A stretch of 64,000 nucleotides of DNA, from assembly GCF_014681765.1 (NCBI RefSeq), contig NZ_CP061502.1:248001-312000 (forward strand), written 5' to 3'. A program made the translations under genes and the position numbers. How positions within the stretch are numbered: position 1 is the stretch's first letter; each line of letters starts with the position of its first letter. Below the pieces are notes generated by a model, which was given only the letters and a program-made list of their open reading frames with translations, had not been told where the DNA came from and searched no databases. This DNA comes from Roseicitreum antarcticum. Lineage in GTDB: Bacteria; Pseudomonadota; Alphaproteobacteria; Rhodobacterales; Rhodobacteraceae. This document shows, piece after piece, positions 43,262-52,696 of this stretch.

Positions 43262-44074
43262 TTAATCGACCAAACCTTCCAGCATTGCAGCGGTTTGTGG
43301 CAGGCAATGCAGGTTGTGGCGCACCTCCAGGATCATACGGGGCGCGGGGGCGCAGGCTGCCAGCTGCCGCATCACTGGACGCCAGTTGATCCGCCCGTCG
43401 CCGGGGTGCCAGTGCCGGTCGGCATGGCCATCCACGTCTTGCAGATGTACATGGGCCAGCCGGTTGCCCGCATCGGTCAGGAAATCCACCACCGGCGGGG
43501 CACCGTAATTGGCATGTGCCAGATCTGCGTGCCCGGTATCCACCGACAGCCGGAACTGCGGATGATCCAGCAGATCGGCCAGATCGGCGCGGTCCTTGGT
43601 GCTGGTATCGTCGATATTCTCCAGCGCCAGCGTGACACCTTCGGTCTGCGCGCGCGCCAGCACCGGAGACAGGCAATCGGCGCAGGCCTGCATCAGCGCG
43701 CCGCGCAGCGTGTCATAATTGGTGTAGTTCAGCACATGCCAGAAATTGAACGGTGAATGCACGACCATCACGTCGGCCTCCAGCGCGGCGGCAATCTCGA
43801 TCCCCTTGATGAGTCGTTGTTGAACAATGGCGCGGATTGCCGCGTCAGGATTGGACAGATCCAGCCCGAAGAACGGGCCGTGGATACCGCGCGGGCCCTT
43901 GTGCCCCGCCAACATCTTTTGCCATGCGCCGATCTGTTCCGATGTGTCGCCCGCGATTACCTGCGGTGAGACGAAGTCCTGAATTTCCAGCGGGCGGTTC
44001 TGGTCGAACAGCCAGTCGCGCAGCATGTCCATGTGGTGCAATTGCACGGCAGCGCCGAGAAGGGGCAGGGGCAT
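43262..44074 (-). CDS. Sugar phosphate isomerase/epimerase family protein (AP-endonuclease-2-like TIM barrel)
   Basis: A 270-residue TIM-barrel protein. Likely metal ligands are Glu in LALENIDDTS, Asp/His in LSVDTGHADLAH and His in LAHVHLQDVDG, followed by HWHPGDGRINW and a final Glu in MILEVRH. Substrate not readable. An ATG at 44089 is in frame, but AAAGG is spaced for ATG 44074. It is the last gene of the Ugp-type transporter operon, so it should act on the imported compound. Confidence 0.82.
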   Translation of the reverse strand: MPLPLLGAAVQLHHMDMLRDWLFDQNRPLEIQDFVSPQVIAGDTSEQIGAWQKMLAGHKGPRGIHGPFFGLDLSNPDAAIRAIVQQRLIKGIEIAAALEADVMVVHSPFNFWHVLNYTNYDTLRGALMQACADCLSPVLARAQTEGVTLALENIDDTSTKDRADLADLLDHPQFRLSVDTGHADLAHANYGAPPVVDFLTDAGNRLAHVHLQDVDGHADRHWHPGDGRINWRPVMRQLAACAPAPRMILEVRHNLHCLPQTAAMLEGLVD

Positions 44075-44141
44075 GATGGGGCCTTTCATTTGAGGTGGGG
44101 CGGTTGCGTTGGGGTATCGGATGCCAGTTCCTTGATGCTGC

Positions 44142-44960
44142 CTATTTTATCCCGGCGCGCATGAAGCTTTGGACGAACTGGCGTTGAAACAGCAGGAAGC
44201 CGATCAGCAAAGGGGCTGAGGTGATCAGTGTTGCTGCGGTGATGATCGACCATTCGGTGCCGCTGTCGGTGGTAGCGAAGATCGACAGCCCCACGGTCAG
44301 CGGCCGGGTCTCGACCGATGAGGTGATGATCAGCGGCCACAGGAAATTGTTCCAGTGATGACTGACCGATACCAGCCCGAAAGCCAGCATCGTGGGTTTG
44401 GCCAGCGGCACATAGACCCGCCACAAAAGGCCCAGCCAGGAACACCCCTCGACCCGCGCGGCGTCATCCAGCTCTCTCGGGACGGTTTTGAAGGTCTGGC
44501 GCAACAGGAAAATCGCAAAGCCGCTGGCGAAATACGGCAGGCCGATGGCCAGGATGGAATCGATCAGCCCCAGGCTGCCCATGGTGGCATAGTTGCGCAC
44601 CAGCAAGATGTCGGGCATCACCATAAGCTGCACCAGCACCAGCGCGAACAGCAGGTTCTTGCCCGGGAATTCGAACCGCGCAAACGCGAAGGCAGCCAAC
44701 GAACACAAGATCAGTTGCGCGGCCAGCACCATGGTGACCAGTACGATGGTATTGACGAAATACCGCGCGAAGGGCGCGGCGTTCCAGGCGCGCACGAAGT
44801 TCTCCAGCGTCAGGGGCGCGAACAGCGCAAACCGCGTCTCGAATTCTGCGGGGTGAAAAGCGGTCCAGACCGCATAGGCCAGCGGCAACAGCCAGATCAA
44901 CGCCAGCGCCCAGGCGCCCGCGACGAAAAGGATGCGGTCAGGGGTTCGCGGCGGCCTCAT
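44142..44960 (-). CDS. Carbohydrate ABC transporter permease (UgpE/MalG type)
   Basis: A 272-residue six-helix membrane protein with the coupling loop ELDDAARVEGCSWLGLLWRV and the C-terminal FLLFQRQFVQSFMRAGIK. It overlaps the next upstream permease gene by four bases. The sequence around HHWNNFLWPLIITSS is typical of glycerol-3-phosphate-type permeases, but the ligand is not proven. Confidence 0.92.
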   Translation of the reverse strand: MRPPRTPDRILFVAGAWALALIWLLPLAYAVWTAFHPAEFETRFALFAPLTLENFVRAWNAAPFARYFVNTIVLVTMVLAAQLILCSLAAFAFARFEFPGKNLLFALVLVQLMVMPDILLVRNYATMGSLGLIDSILAIGLPYFASGFAIFLLRQTFKTVPRELDDAARVEGCSWLGLLWRVYVPLAKPTMLAFGLVSVSHHWNNFLWPLIITSSVETRPLTVGLSIFATTDSGTEWSIITAATLITSAPLLIGFLLFQRQFVQSFMRAGIK

Positions 44961-45847
44961 CTGTAATGTACCTTACGATCCAGCCAGAAGAATTGCCCGA
45001 TGCCCACCAGCGCCAGCAAGACCACCATCACCACCGTCAACGCCGAGGCATAGGCCGTATCCCAGAAGCGGAACCCCTGTTCGTAGATGTAATAGAGCAG
45101 CAGCATCGAGGCATTGTTCGGCCCGCCTTGCGTCATCACGAAGATATGGTCCACGGTACGAAACGCGTTGATCGTGGCATTGACCGAAATGAACAGCGTC
45201 GTCGGCATGATCAGCGGCCATGTCACGCGGCGAAAGAAGGTCAGGGGGGAACAGCCCTCGATCGCCGCAGCCTCGCGCAGGCTGGGCGGAATGGTCTGCA
45301 AGGCAGCAAGATAGAAGATCATGAAGAACCCCGCCTGCGCCCAGACCGTCACCGCCGTCACTGCGTAAAGTGCCGTATCGGGGCTGCCGATCCAGTTGCG
45401 CGGCGACAGGCCGGCCCAGCCGCGCAATTGTTCAAACAGGCCAAAGCCCGGCAGGTAGAAGAACAACCAGATATTGGCCACCGCGATCAGCGGCAGCACC
45501 GTTGGCGTGAAATAGGCCAGCCGCAGGAAGCCCCGGCCCAGGATGCGGCTTTGCACGAACAGCGCCATCGCCAGCGCCAGCGCGACCGACGCGGGAATGG
45601 TGATCGCCGCATAGATCGCGTTGTTGATCATGGCGCGGCGGAAAATTTCGTCCTGCACCATGCGCGCATAATTGTCCCAGCCTACGAATACCGCAGGCCG
45701 CCGCCCACGCGCGGTCGACCAGAAACTGTCGATCACGGTCTGGATGGCGGGGTAATGCGTGAAGCCAAACAGCAAGATCAGCGCGGGCGCCAGAAAGGCC
45801 AGCGCAATCAGCCAGTCGCGTCGAAACATCGTAGCGGGCCTTTGCAT
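44957..45847 (-). CDS. Carbohydrate ABC transporter permease (UgpA/MalF type)
   Basis: A 296-residue membrane protein with six likely helices, the coupling loop SLREAAAIEGCSPLTFFRRV and the conserved HIFVMTQGGPNNASMLLLYYIY. It lies behind the SBP gene across a stem-loop and overlaps the partner permease. Confidence 0.92.
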   Translation of the reverse strand: MQRPATMFRRDWLIALAFLAPALILLFGFTHYPAIQTVIDSFWSTARGRRPAVFVGWDNYARMVQDEIFRRAMINNAIYAAITIPASVALALAMALFVQSRILGRGFLRLAYFTPTVLPLIAVANIWLFFYLPGFGLFEQLRGWAGLSPRNWIGSPDTALYAVTAVTVWAQAGFFMIFYLAALQTIPPSLREAAAIEGCSPLTFFRRVTWPLIMPTTLFISVNATINAFRTVDHIFVMTQGGPNNASMLLLYYIYEQGFRFWDTAYASALTVVMVVLLALVGIGQFFWLDRKVHYR

Positions 45848-45850
45848 GTG

Positions 45851-45881
45851 GCGCGGCGCCCTGGGGATACGGGCGCCGCGC
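45851..45881 (-). other. Intercistronic stem-loop behind the SBP gene
   Basis: GCGCGGCGCCC and GGGCGCCGCGC form a perfect 11-base stem with a nine-base loop in the 48-base gap between the SBP and permease genes. It matches in position the stems behind the three other SBP genes. Confidence 0.7.
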
Positions 45882-45895
45882 GGGGGTTGGGGGGC

Positions 45896-47179
45896 TTAGC
45901 GGTAGATGCTCAGCACGGCATCGGCGGCGTCTTGCGCGTCAGCCATGGCCTGCGCGGGCGTCTTGTCACCCACGATGGCGGCGGCGATGTTGTCGTTCAT
46001 GATCTGGGTGATGCGCGGGCCTTCAAAGGTCGAAAGCTCTGGCACCGCATAGGCCAGCTGTTCACGCGCGACCAGCGCACCGGGCACCTCAGCGGCATAG
46101 GCTTGCATCCGCTCGGTCTCCCATGTGTCTTCGCGCGGCGCGACATAGCCGGTGGCGATGGACCAGTCGGCGGCCTGTTCCGGCGCGGTTGCCCATTTCA
46201 CAAAGTCGATGGCGGCGAGGGTCTGTTCGTCATCCGAGCCCTTCATGAGGTAGAAGTTACCACCGCCCGTGGGTGCGCCGGGGCGCACATTGGCGGGCAG
46301 CATGCCGACGCCAAAGTCAAAGGTGGCGTTGCTGCGGATGTTGGTCAGGTTGCCCGTGGTGGTCCAGATGATGGCGCTTTCGCCGTCGAGGAAAGCGCGC
46401 GGGGTTGCGCCCCAATCCAGGATGCCGGGGGCCATGATCTCATGCTCGGCGGCCAGCGAAACAAGGTATTCCAACGCACCGACCACTTCGGGCGTATCGA
46501 AATAGACTTCGGTGCCTGCCGTGTTTGCCAACCCGTCCTGCCCGTTTGACGCGACCAGCCCGGTAAACAGCCACGACGGGAAGCCCGAGGACGGGATGCG
46601 CACGCCCCATTGCGTCACGCTGCCGCTGTCGTCGCGCAGCGTCAGCGCGGTGCCGTATGCGACCATGTCGTCCCATGTCGCGGGTGCCGTGTCGGGGTCG
46701 AGGCCTGCTGCCGCGAAGGCTTCCTTGTTCCAATAGATCACCGGGGTCGAGCGCTGGAAGGGAATGCCCCAGGTCTTGCCGTCGGTCTGGCTGTTGCGCA
46801 TGAACGCGGGGTAAAAGCCGCCGATCCAGCTTTCCATTTCCGCGGCGGTCAGGAAGTCATCCCAGGGCAGAACTAGATCCTCGTCGATCATGGCAAACAT
46901 GTCGGTGGACAGCAAGATCGCCAGTTGCGGCGCATTGCCCCCGCGTGCGGCGGTGATGGCGCGGGTGGTGGTGTCGGCGTAGCTGCCGGTATAGATCGCG
47001 TCGATGGTCACATCGGGGTTCGCGGCCATGTAGGCGTCGGTCATGCCTTCGATGACGGCTGCGGCATCGCCGCCCACGGCGACGGGAAAGTAGAATTCCA
47101 GCTCGGTGGCCGCCGCCGCCTGTGCGGTGATCGCTGCGAATGCGGTTGTTGCCATAAGGGTCTTAAGCGTGTGTTTCAT
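45896..47179 (-). CDS. Carbohydrate ABC transporter substrate-binding protein (UgpB type)
   Basis: A 427-residue binding protein. The signal peptide is MKHTLKTLMATTAFAAITAQ with cleavage near AAA. The segment FYFPVAVGGDAAAVIEGMTD is typical of the UgpB-like group. I chose ATG 47179, which starts the signal peptide and overlaps the upstream ATPase gene by 17 bases. It supplies ligand to the two permeases downstream. Confidence 0.93.
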   Translation of the reverse strand: MKHTLKTLMATTAFAAITAQAAAATELEFYFPVAVGGDAAAVIEGMTDAYMAANPDVTIDAIYTGSYADTTTRAITAARGGNAPQLAILLSTDMFAMIDEDLVLPWDDFLTAAEMESWIGGFYPAFMRNSQTDGKTWGIPFQRSTPVIYWNKEAFAAAGLDPDTAPATWDDMVAYGTALTLRDDSGSVTQWGVRIPSSGFPSWLFTGLVASNGQDGLANTAGTEVYFDTPEVVGALEYLVSLAAEHEIMAPGILDWGATPRAFLDGESAIIWTTTGNLTNIRSNATFDFGVGMLPANVRPGAPTGGGNFYLMKGSDDEQTLAAIDFVKWATAPEQAADWSIATGYVAPREDTWETERMQAYAAEVPGALVAREQLAYAVPELSTFEGPRITQIMNDNIAAAIVGDKTPAQAMADAQDAADAVLSIYR

Positions 47180-48272
47180 CGTGTCTCTCCGGTTGAGGGT
47201 GGGGAAATTCATCGGCGCGCGCGGGCAGGCGGTGCCCCGCCGCATCGAAGAAATGCAAAGCCTGCGCGGGCAGCACCAGCGCCAGCGCGTCGCCGGGCGG
47301 CAGGGCATGGCCGGACTGGCGCACCAGCAGCCGCGCGCCGCCCAGATCCAGCGCAACCAGTTGATCGGCGCCCAGATATTCGACCCCGCGCACCTGCGCA
47401 CGGATGGGGTGGCCGTCGCCGTCCTGCGCGATGTCTTCGGGGCGGATCCCGATGGTCGCGGTCGCTTTGGGCGCGGGGATGTCGGCCAGCGCGGCGCGCG
47501 GCACAAGGTTCATCGGCGGTGTGCCGATGAAGCTGGCCACGAAAATCGTCTCGGGCCGGGCATAGAGCGCGCGCGGCGTCGCCACCTGTTCGACCCGGCC
47601 CGCATTCATCACCACGATGCGGTCGGCCATGGTCATCGCTTCGACCTGATCGTGGGTCACATAGACCATGGTCAGGCCCAGCCGTTGCTGCAAGGCCCTG
47701 ATCTCGCTACGCATTTCGGCACGCAGCTTGGCATCGAGGTTCGACAGTGGCTCATCCATCAGGCACACAGGGCGCTCGGACACCACGGCGCGGGCCAGCG
47801 CGACGCGCTGTTGCTGGCCGCCCGACAGTTCCGCCGGCTTGCGCGCCAGCAGCGCCTCCAGCCCCATCATGGCTGCGACACGTTCCAGCCGCGCGGCCTG
47901 ATCGGCCTTTGCCGTGCCGCGCACCGACAGGCCGAAAAGGATGTTCTCGGCCACGCTCAGATGCGGGAACAAGGCGTAAGACTGGAACACCATCGACAGG
48001 TCGCGCGCTTTTGGCGGCAATTGATCGATCCGGGTATCGCCCAGCAGGATTTCGCCGCGCGTGGGGTGGTCCAGCCCGGCGATCAGCCGCAGTAGCGTCG
48101 ATTTCCCACAACCCGACGGGCCCAGCAGGACCGAGAATTGTCCGGCGGGCAGGGTGACATCGATCCGCTCCAGCGCGGTGGCGCTGGCAAAGTGTTTCGC
48201 GATGTCGCAAAGGCGTACATCGGCCCCGCCCGGGCTGCGGTTCGTCATTTGTGTCGTGTCCGTGTTCTTCAT
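47163..48272 (-). CDS. Carbohydrate ABC transporter ATPase (UgpC/MalK type)
   Basis: A 369-residue ATPase with Walker A GPSGCGKST, signature LSGGQQQRVALARAV, Walker B VCLMDEPLSNLDAKLR and H-loop YVTHDQVEA, then a TOBE domain with GIRPEDI. It is the first gene of the minus-strand operon ATPase-SBP-permease-permease-isomerase. ATG 48272 is used; an in-frame ATG at 48248 is possible, and neither has a strong ribosome site. Confidence 0.92.
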   Translation of the reverse strand: MKNTDTTQMTNRSPGGADVRLCDIAKHFASATALERIDVTLPAGQFSVLLGPSGCGKSTLLRLIAGLDHPTRGEILLGDTRIDQLPPKARDLSMVFQSYALFPHLSVAENILFGLSVRGTAKADQAARLERVAAMMGLEALLARKPAELSGGQQQRVALARAVVSERPVCLMDEPLSNLDAKLRAEMRSEIRALQQRLGLTMVYVTHDQVEAMTMADRIVVMNAGRVEQVATPRALYARPETIFVASFIGTPPMNLVPRAALADIPAPKATATIGIRPEDIAQDGDGHPIRAQVRGVEYLGADQLVALDLGGARLLVRQSGHALPPGDALALVLPAQALHFFDAAGHRLPARADEFPHPQPERHDETHA

Positions 48273-48634
48273 TGCGTGGGGTTTAGCGGTTGAATTTGAA
48301 GGTTGCGTGACAGGCGCGCGGGGCGGCGATGAAATTTGACAAGGGACGGGTGTGGCGTTGTGGGACGGGATTTAACAATCTGACAATAAAAGCGTTTTTC
48401 CATGGAAAACACTGGCGCGCGATGCCGTCGGCAACGCAGACTTTCAACGCGGTACGGCCTGTAATTATCTTTTCCCGCGCAAGACCGGCCCGTAAAAAAC
48501 CCGCCCGTTAAGGGCACCGGGCGTCAATGCCCGCCATCCACGACATCTTCGCGCAGCGCACCCTCGGGCGGAAAAGCCGCGCGCCTGTCCGGCGCCCCTT
48601 TCGCTGCCGCGCCCGGCGCGCTATGGGTCGTCCC
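48273..48634. promoter_or_regulatory. Divergent control region between the Ugp-type operon and phnA
   Basis: The 362 bases hold no gene I can support. The left part is AT-richer and carries the perfect palindrome TTTTCCATGGAAAA (48396-48409), which is a likely operator for the transporter operon; a regulator gene is not adjacent. The right part runs into the phnA leader without a clear promoter. Confidence 0.5.
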
Positions 48635-48976
48635 ATGAACGATACCTTGCCCCCGTGTCCCGAATGCCAATCCGCCTACAGCTACGCCATGGGCGCGCTG
48701 TTGGTCTGCCCGGAATGCGGGCATGAGTGGGCGCCAGATGCGCCATCCGATGACACTGACGGCGTGCGCGACGCGGTGGGCAACCTGCTGGCCGATGGCG
48801 ATACGGTGACGGTGATCAAGGACCTGGAGCTGAAAGGGTCCTCTGGCGTGATCAAGGTCGGCACCAAGGTGCGCGGCATCCGGTTGGTCGATGGCGATCA
48901 CGATATCGACTGCAAGATCCCCGGCGTCGGGCAGATCGGACTGAAGTCGCAATTCGTGAAGAAGGTGACCGACTAG
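48635..48976 (+). CDS. phnA: PhnA (YjdM) zinc-ribbon protein
   Basis: A 113-residue protein. The N-terminal zinc ribbon has [10 protein letters not shown] and [10 protein letters not shown] (two CxxC pairs), and the C-terminal SH3-like half has [18 protein letters not shown] and the conserved [21 protein letters not shown] segment. The name comes from early association with phosphonate genes, but the protein is not needed for the C-P lyase and its role is unclear. It is a single gene here. Confidence 0.93.
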   Translation: MNDTLPPCPECQSAYSYAMGALLVCPECGHEWAPDAPSDDTDGVRDAVGNLLADGDTVTVIKDLELKGSSGVIKVGTKVRGIRLVDGDHDIDCKIPGVGQIGLKSQFVKKVTD

Positions 48977-49027
48977 GACCGGGTGCAAAGCCGCGCATCA
49001 CGTTGACGTGGGGCGGCGCCCTGATCT

Positions 49028-49045
49028 GCCGCAGCCTGCGGCTTT
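49028..49045 (+). terminator. Probable terminator behind phnA
   Basis: GCCGCA and TGCGGC pair with a three-base loop and are followed by TTT, 51 bases after the phnA stop codon. Confidence 0.45.
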
Positions 49046-49142
49046 GATTGCGCGCCAGGGCAGGGCGGACCACATGCACCCGGCGTTGCCCCTTCACTCT
49101 GCCTGCGCGCGTGCTTACTTGCCGACAAACCCGGAGGCTCCC

Positions 49143-50150
49143 ATGCACAATTTCTCACTTCTCGATCTTTCGCCCATCCCCGAAGGCAACACGGCCGCCG
49201 AGGCGCTGGCCGCGACCGCAGACCTTGCCCGCGCTGCCGAGCGGGCGGGGTATCACCGCTACTGGCTGGCCGAGCATCACAACATGCCCGGTATCGCCAG
49301 TGCCGCCACCGCAGTGGTCATTGGCCATGTCGCTGCCGCAACCAAGACCATTCGCGTTGGGGCGGGTGGCATCATGTTGCCAAATCACGCGCCGCTGGTG
49401 ATCGCCGAACAATTCGGCACGCTGGCCACGCTGTTTCCCGGGCGGATCGACCTGGGCCTTGGCCGCGCGCCGGGCACCGACATGGCGACAGCGCGCGCGC
49501 TGCGCCGACATATGGCGCCCGACGACAGCTTTCCGCAAGATGTGCAGGAGTTGATCGGCTATTTCGGGGACAGCAGCGATGCGACGCCGGTGCGCGCAAT
49601 CCCCGGCACGGGCACCGAGGTGCCGGTCTGGATCCTGGGGTCCAGCCTGTATGGCGCGCAGTTGGCAGCTTATCTGGGGCTGCCCTATGCCTTCGCGTCG
49701 CATTTTGCGCCCGCCATGCTGGAAGACGCGATCGATACCTACCGGCGCACCTTTCGCCCCTCGGCCCGGCTGGACCGGCCGCATGTGATGATTGCCGCCG
49801 GGGTCTGCGCGGCACAAACGGATGCAGAGGCGGCGTATCTGCGATCCTCGCAGATCCTGGCTTTCGCGCGGCTGCGGCAGGGCCGTCCCGGCAAGCTGCC
49901 GCGCCCGGTAAAGGATGTGACTGCCGAAGTTCCCGCGCCGGTCATGGCGCAGGTGGGGCAGGCGCTGGCTTGTTCGGCGACAGGGTCCGCGACGACGGTG
50001 CGCAGCCAGTTGCGCATGATCATCGACACCTTTCAGCCTGATGAACTGATGGTGACCGGCATGATCCACGACCACGCCGCGCGGGTCCGGTCGTTCGAGA
50101 TCGCGGCCGATGTGCTGACGGACCTGCGCAAAGCCCCTGCGGCGGCATGA
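49143..50150 (+). CDS. LLM-class (luciferase-like) flavin-dependent oxidoreductase
   Basis: A 335-residue TIM-barrel flavoprotein of the luciferase-like monooxygenase family. The N-terminal [29 protein letters not shown] and [10 protein letters not shown] motifs belong to the subgroup without a fixed substrate, often annotated as alkane/luciferase-like. GGAGG lies just before ATG 49143. It lacks a nearby flavin reductase. Confidence 0.93.
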   Translation: MHNFSLLDLSPIPEGNTAAEALAATADLARAAERAGYHRYWLAEHHNMPGIASAATAVVIGHVAAATKTIRVGAGGIMLPNHAPLVIAEQFGTLATLFPGRIDLGLGRAPGTDMATARALRRHMAPDDSFPQDVQELIGYFGDSSDATPVRAIPGTGTEVPVWILGSSLYGAQLAAYLGLPYAFASHFAPAMLEDAIDTYRRTFRPSARLDRPHVMIAAGVCAAQTDAEAAYLRSSQILAFARLRQGRPGKLPRPVKDVTAEVPAPVMAQVGQALACSATGSATTVRSQLRMIIDTFQPDELMVTGMIHDHAARVRSFEIAADVLTDLRKAPAAA

Positions 50151-50201
50151 TGGGCGCGCGGCCCTCTTGTGCCTGTGCAACCGCTCTGCCAAGACGGGAT
50201 C

Positions 50202-50888
50202 ATGACATCTGACGCCCCCTTTCTGGCCGACCGGAAGCCCACCCGCGCCGATATTGCGCGGATGGCGGGCGCGGGGCAGGGCGGGTGCCTGTCCGATTGC
50301 GATCTGGAAGGGTTGGACCTGTCCGGCCTTGACCTGACGGGCTGGACCTTCGAGCGGTGTAACCTGCGGCGGGCCACCTTCAATCGCGCGATGCTGGACG
50401 GCGCGACCTTCAAGGCGTGCCGCGCCGCCGAGGCGCGCTTTACCGGCGCCGCCCTGCCCGAGGCCACGATCGACGGCGGCGATTTCAGCAACACCATCTT
50501 TTGCGGTGCCCGAATGCCCGATGCGCGCATCCTGCGCTGCAAGATGACCGGTGCCGATCTGACCGGCGTGCAGGCGATGGGGCTGGCGCTGGAAGAAGTG
50601 CTGCTGGTGCTGGCATTGCTGCCAAAGCTGTCATTGCGCAAGATGACGCTGCGCGCGGTGGATTTCAGCGAGGCCGATCTGCGCGGTTGCGATTTCCGCG
50701 ATACGGTGTTGGAGGATTGTTCGCTGCGCGACGCCCACCTGGCCGATTGCCGCTTCGAAGGGGCCGATCTGCGTGGTGCCGATCTGGGCGGTGTGAAGCT
50801 GACCGACGCGCGGCGCTTCCGGGGTGCGGTGATCTCCAAACGCCAAGCGGCCGACCTGCTGGGCCAGATGGGCCTGCGGGTGATCTAG
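50202..50888 (+). CDS. Pentapeptide-repeat protein
   Basis: A 228-residue protein with runs of A(D/N)LXX-like pentapeptides (LEGLDLSGLDLTG, FRDTVLEDCSLRDAHL, FEGADLRGADLGG), which fold into a right-handed quadrilateral beta helix. A hydrophobic interruption (MGLALEEVLLVLALL, about 130-150) splits the repeat into two halves. GACGGGA before ATG 50202 is the ribosome site. Some such proteins mimic DNA and protect gyrase; there is nothing here to prove that. Confidence 0.85.
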   Translation: MTSDAPFLADRKPTRADIARMAGAGQGGCLSDCDLEGLDLSGLDLTGWTFERCNLRRATFNRAMLDGATFKACRAAEARFTGAALPEATIDGGDFSNTIFCGARMPDARILRCKMTGADLTGVQAMGLALEEVLLVLALLPKLSLRKMTLRAVDFSEADLRGCDFRDTVLEDCSLRDAHLADCRFEGADLRGADLGGVKLTDARRFRGAVISKRQAADLLGQMGLRVI

Positions 50889-51110
50889 TCTTTGTTGCTT
50901 GATAATGGCCGCCGCCGCCCTTTCCGTGTTCCGCCCGAAACGATTGCGCCGTCATGAGTGCATAGACGCGGTTGCCTGGGCCCGTCACACGGGGCGAAGT
51001 ATTTCCAGTTCCGCATCGGGCAAGCCATGGGGTCATTGGCGGAAGGCTGCACGCAGCTTGCCTGCCCCGCCTTTGTGCCAAACGCCAAGGGATCTCTCTA
51101 TGGCTACCGC

Positions 51111-51839
51111 TTAATCGGGGGCGGAGGCAGAATCGAACAGCGGCGCGAACCCGGCCCACATCATGCGCATCGCGTCAAAGGGCATGGTGGCCATATCAAC
51201 ATCGGCCATCGCTTCCTCCATCGCGCGGGTCGCCGCGTCGCAGGTGGCACGGTCGGGCCATGCGGTCCAACTGAAAACGGGGACCTCGCCCGCAAGGGCC
51301 TTCGTGGCGCGATAGAAATCGGTTTTCTTGCCGTGTGGCACGTCCTCGCCCCATGTTTCGATCATCCCAAACGCACCGCCTTTCTGGAAGATTTGCCACC
51401 CCTCGGCGGCCATCGCGATATAGGCTTCCTTGTTTTCTTCCGTAACAGCCAGCAGGAAACCCTGATAATAGCCAGCGCCGCACGGCGCGCCGACACGATA
51501 GATCGGGGTGAACCCGCCGAAGATCATGCGGCTGCCATCGCCGGGTATTTCGGCCATTTGATGTATGGCGGGGTCTTCAGGCATTTTCCGCCATGCGGCG
51601 TCGCAGGTCGCCTTGTCGGGCCATTCGATCCAGGAAAAGGTGATGACCTCATTTTCTCGCGCATCTACCGCAGCGTAGAAATCGGTGACTTCCCCGCGAG
51701 GCACGTCGACGCCCCAGGTCTCGATCATGCGGGTGGCACCATAGGTGCGGAACAACTGCCAGGCTTCGTTCAGGTGCTCGATGTATTCTTGCTTTTTCGC
51801 AGCGGGCACGGCGCCGACCGAACCTGAGAAATACGCCAT
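51111..51839 (-). CDS. Tandem DUF1428 protein
   Basis: A 242-residue protein made of two DUF1428 (YbaA-like) copies, about 1-120 and 121-242. Each has the pattern MIETWG(V/E)DVP followed by K/VTDF(Y) and a Trp-rich FSW(I/T)xWPD(K/R)ATCDA. DUF1428 proteins are usually single-copy, around 115-120 residues, so this is an internal duplication or fusion. It is divergent from the HxlR gene and probably regulated by it. Confidence 0.88.
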   Translation of the reverse strand: MAYFSGSVGAVPAAKKQEYIEHLNEAWQLFRTYGATRMIETWGVDVPRGEVTDFYAAVDARENEVITFSWIEWPDKATCDAAWRKMPEDPAIHQMAEIPGDGSRMIFGGFTPIYRVGAPCGAGYYQGFLLAVTEENKEAYIAMAAEGWQIFQKGGAFGMIETWGEDVPHGKKTDFYRATKALAGEVPVFSWTAWPDRATCDAATRAMEEAMADVDMATMPFDAMRMMWAGFAPLFDSASAPD

Positions 51840-51976
51840 GATGTTCTTCCTTCATAACGGCCATTTTGCTCTGGCCTTCTGCGGCGGATGATACAGTTGA
51901 GTCTTGCTTGCATAAGGAGCGTGCCAGCATTAGTAGCAAAAAACAACTGAAAGTATGAAAAGAATGTCCCGCACGC

Positions 51977-52630
51977 ATGAGTGATCCCGCCGCGCTCCCC
52001 CGGCTCCGGTATGACGAAGGTTGCCTGGCGGCGCATGCGCTGAACCTGATCGGTGACCGCTGGGCGCTTTTGGTGGTGCGCGAACTGATGTTCGCGCCCA
52101 AGCGCTTCCAGATGATCCGCGCGGGTCTGCCCGGCATCACGCCCAGCGTGCTGACCGGACGGCTGGCGCAGATGGTGCAGGCAGGCGTGGTGGACCATGA
52201 TGATCGGCTGGGACATTACGCGCTGACCGATGCGGGTCGCGCGCTGTTGCCGGTGCTGGAGGCGCTGTGCCGTTGGGCATTGGTGATGCCGGGGCATGAT
52301 CCGAGGCGCTTCATCAGCCCTTCGGCGCTGATGATTTCCATGGGCGTTACGCTGGTGGCGGACGGCGCGGGGCAGGACGCGCTGGCAGGGTTCGACTTTG
52401 GGGATGAGGCGTTCGAGATGCGGCTGACGGATGGCGCGGTGCGGACGCGCGCTGTGGCCCGGCCTGATGCGCCCTTCGTGCTTTCAGGCAGCGGCAATGC
52501 GCAGGCGACAGCGGTGTACGGCACAATCCCGTTGTCAGAGCTGATCGCGGACGGCGTGGTCGCGGTGGCGGGCGACATCAACGCTGCCGCAGCGTTTCTG
52601 CGATGCTTTCGGCTGAAGCCCCAAGGGTGA
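51977..52630 (+). CDS. HxlR family transcriptional regulator
   Basis: A 217-residue regulator. The winged HTH (about 15-100) has LIGDRWALLVVRELMFAPKRF and the wing HYALTDAGRALLPVLEAL. A C-terminal domain of about 100 residues is additional to the HxlR core and may bind a ligand; it resembles an SCP2-like fold. CAGTTG (51894-51899) and CAACTG (51944-51949) form an inverted pair in the 137-base divergent gap to the DUF1428 gene, a candidate operator. Confidence 0.87.
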   Translation: MSDPAALPRLRYDEGCLAAHALNLIGDRWALLVVRELMFAPKRFQMIRAGLPGITPSVLTGRLAQMVQAGVVDHDDRLGHYALTDAGRALLPVLEALCRWALVMPGHDPRRFISPSALMISMGVTLVADGAGQDALAGFDFGDEAFEMRLTDGAVRTRAVARPDAPFVLSGSGNAQATAVYGTIPLSELIADGVVAVAGDINAAAAFLRCFRLKPQG

Positions 52631-52696
52631 AGGACGCGGGGTCACTTGCGCGGCGGTGATTGTCTGCGAGGCTGGGGTGCGGGCGGTCATCGTATC

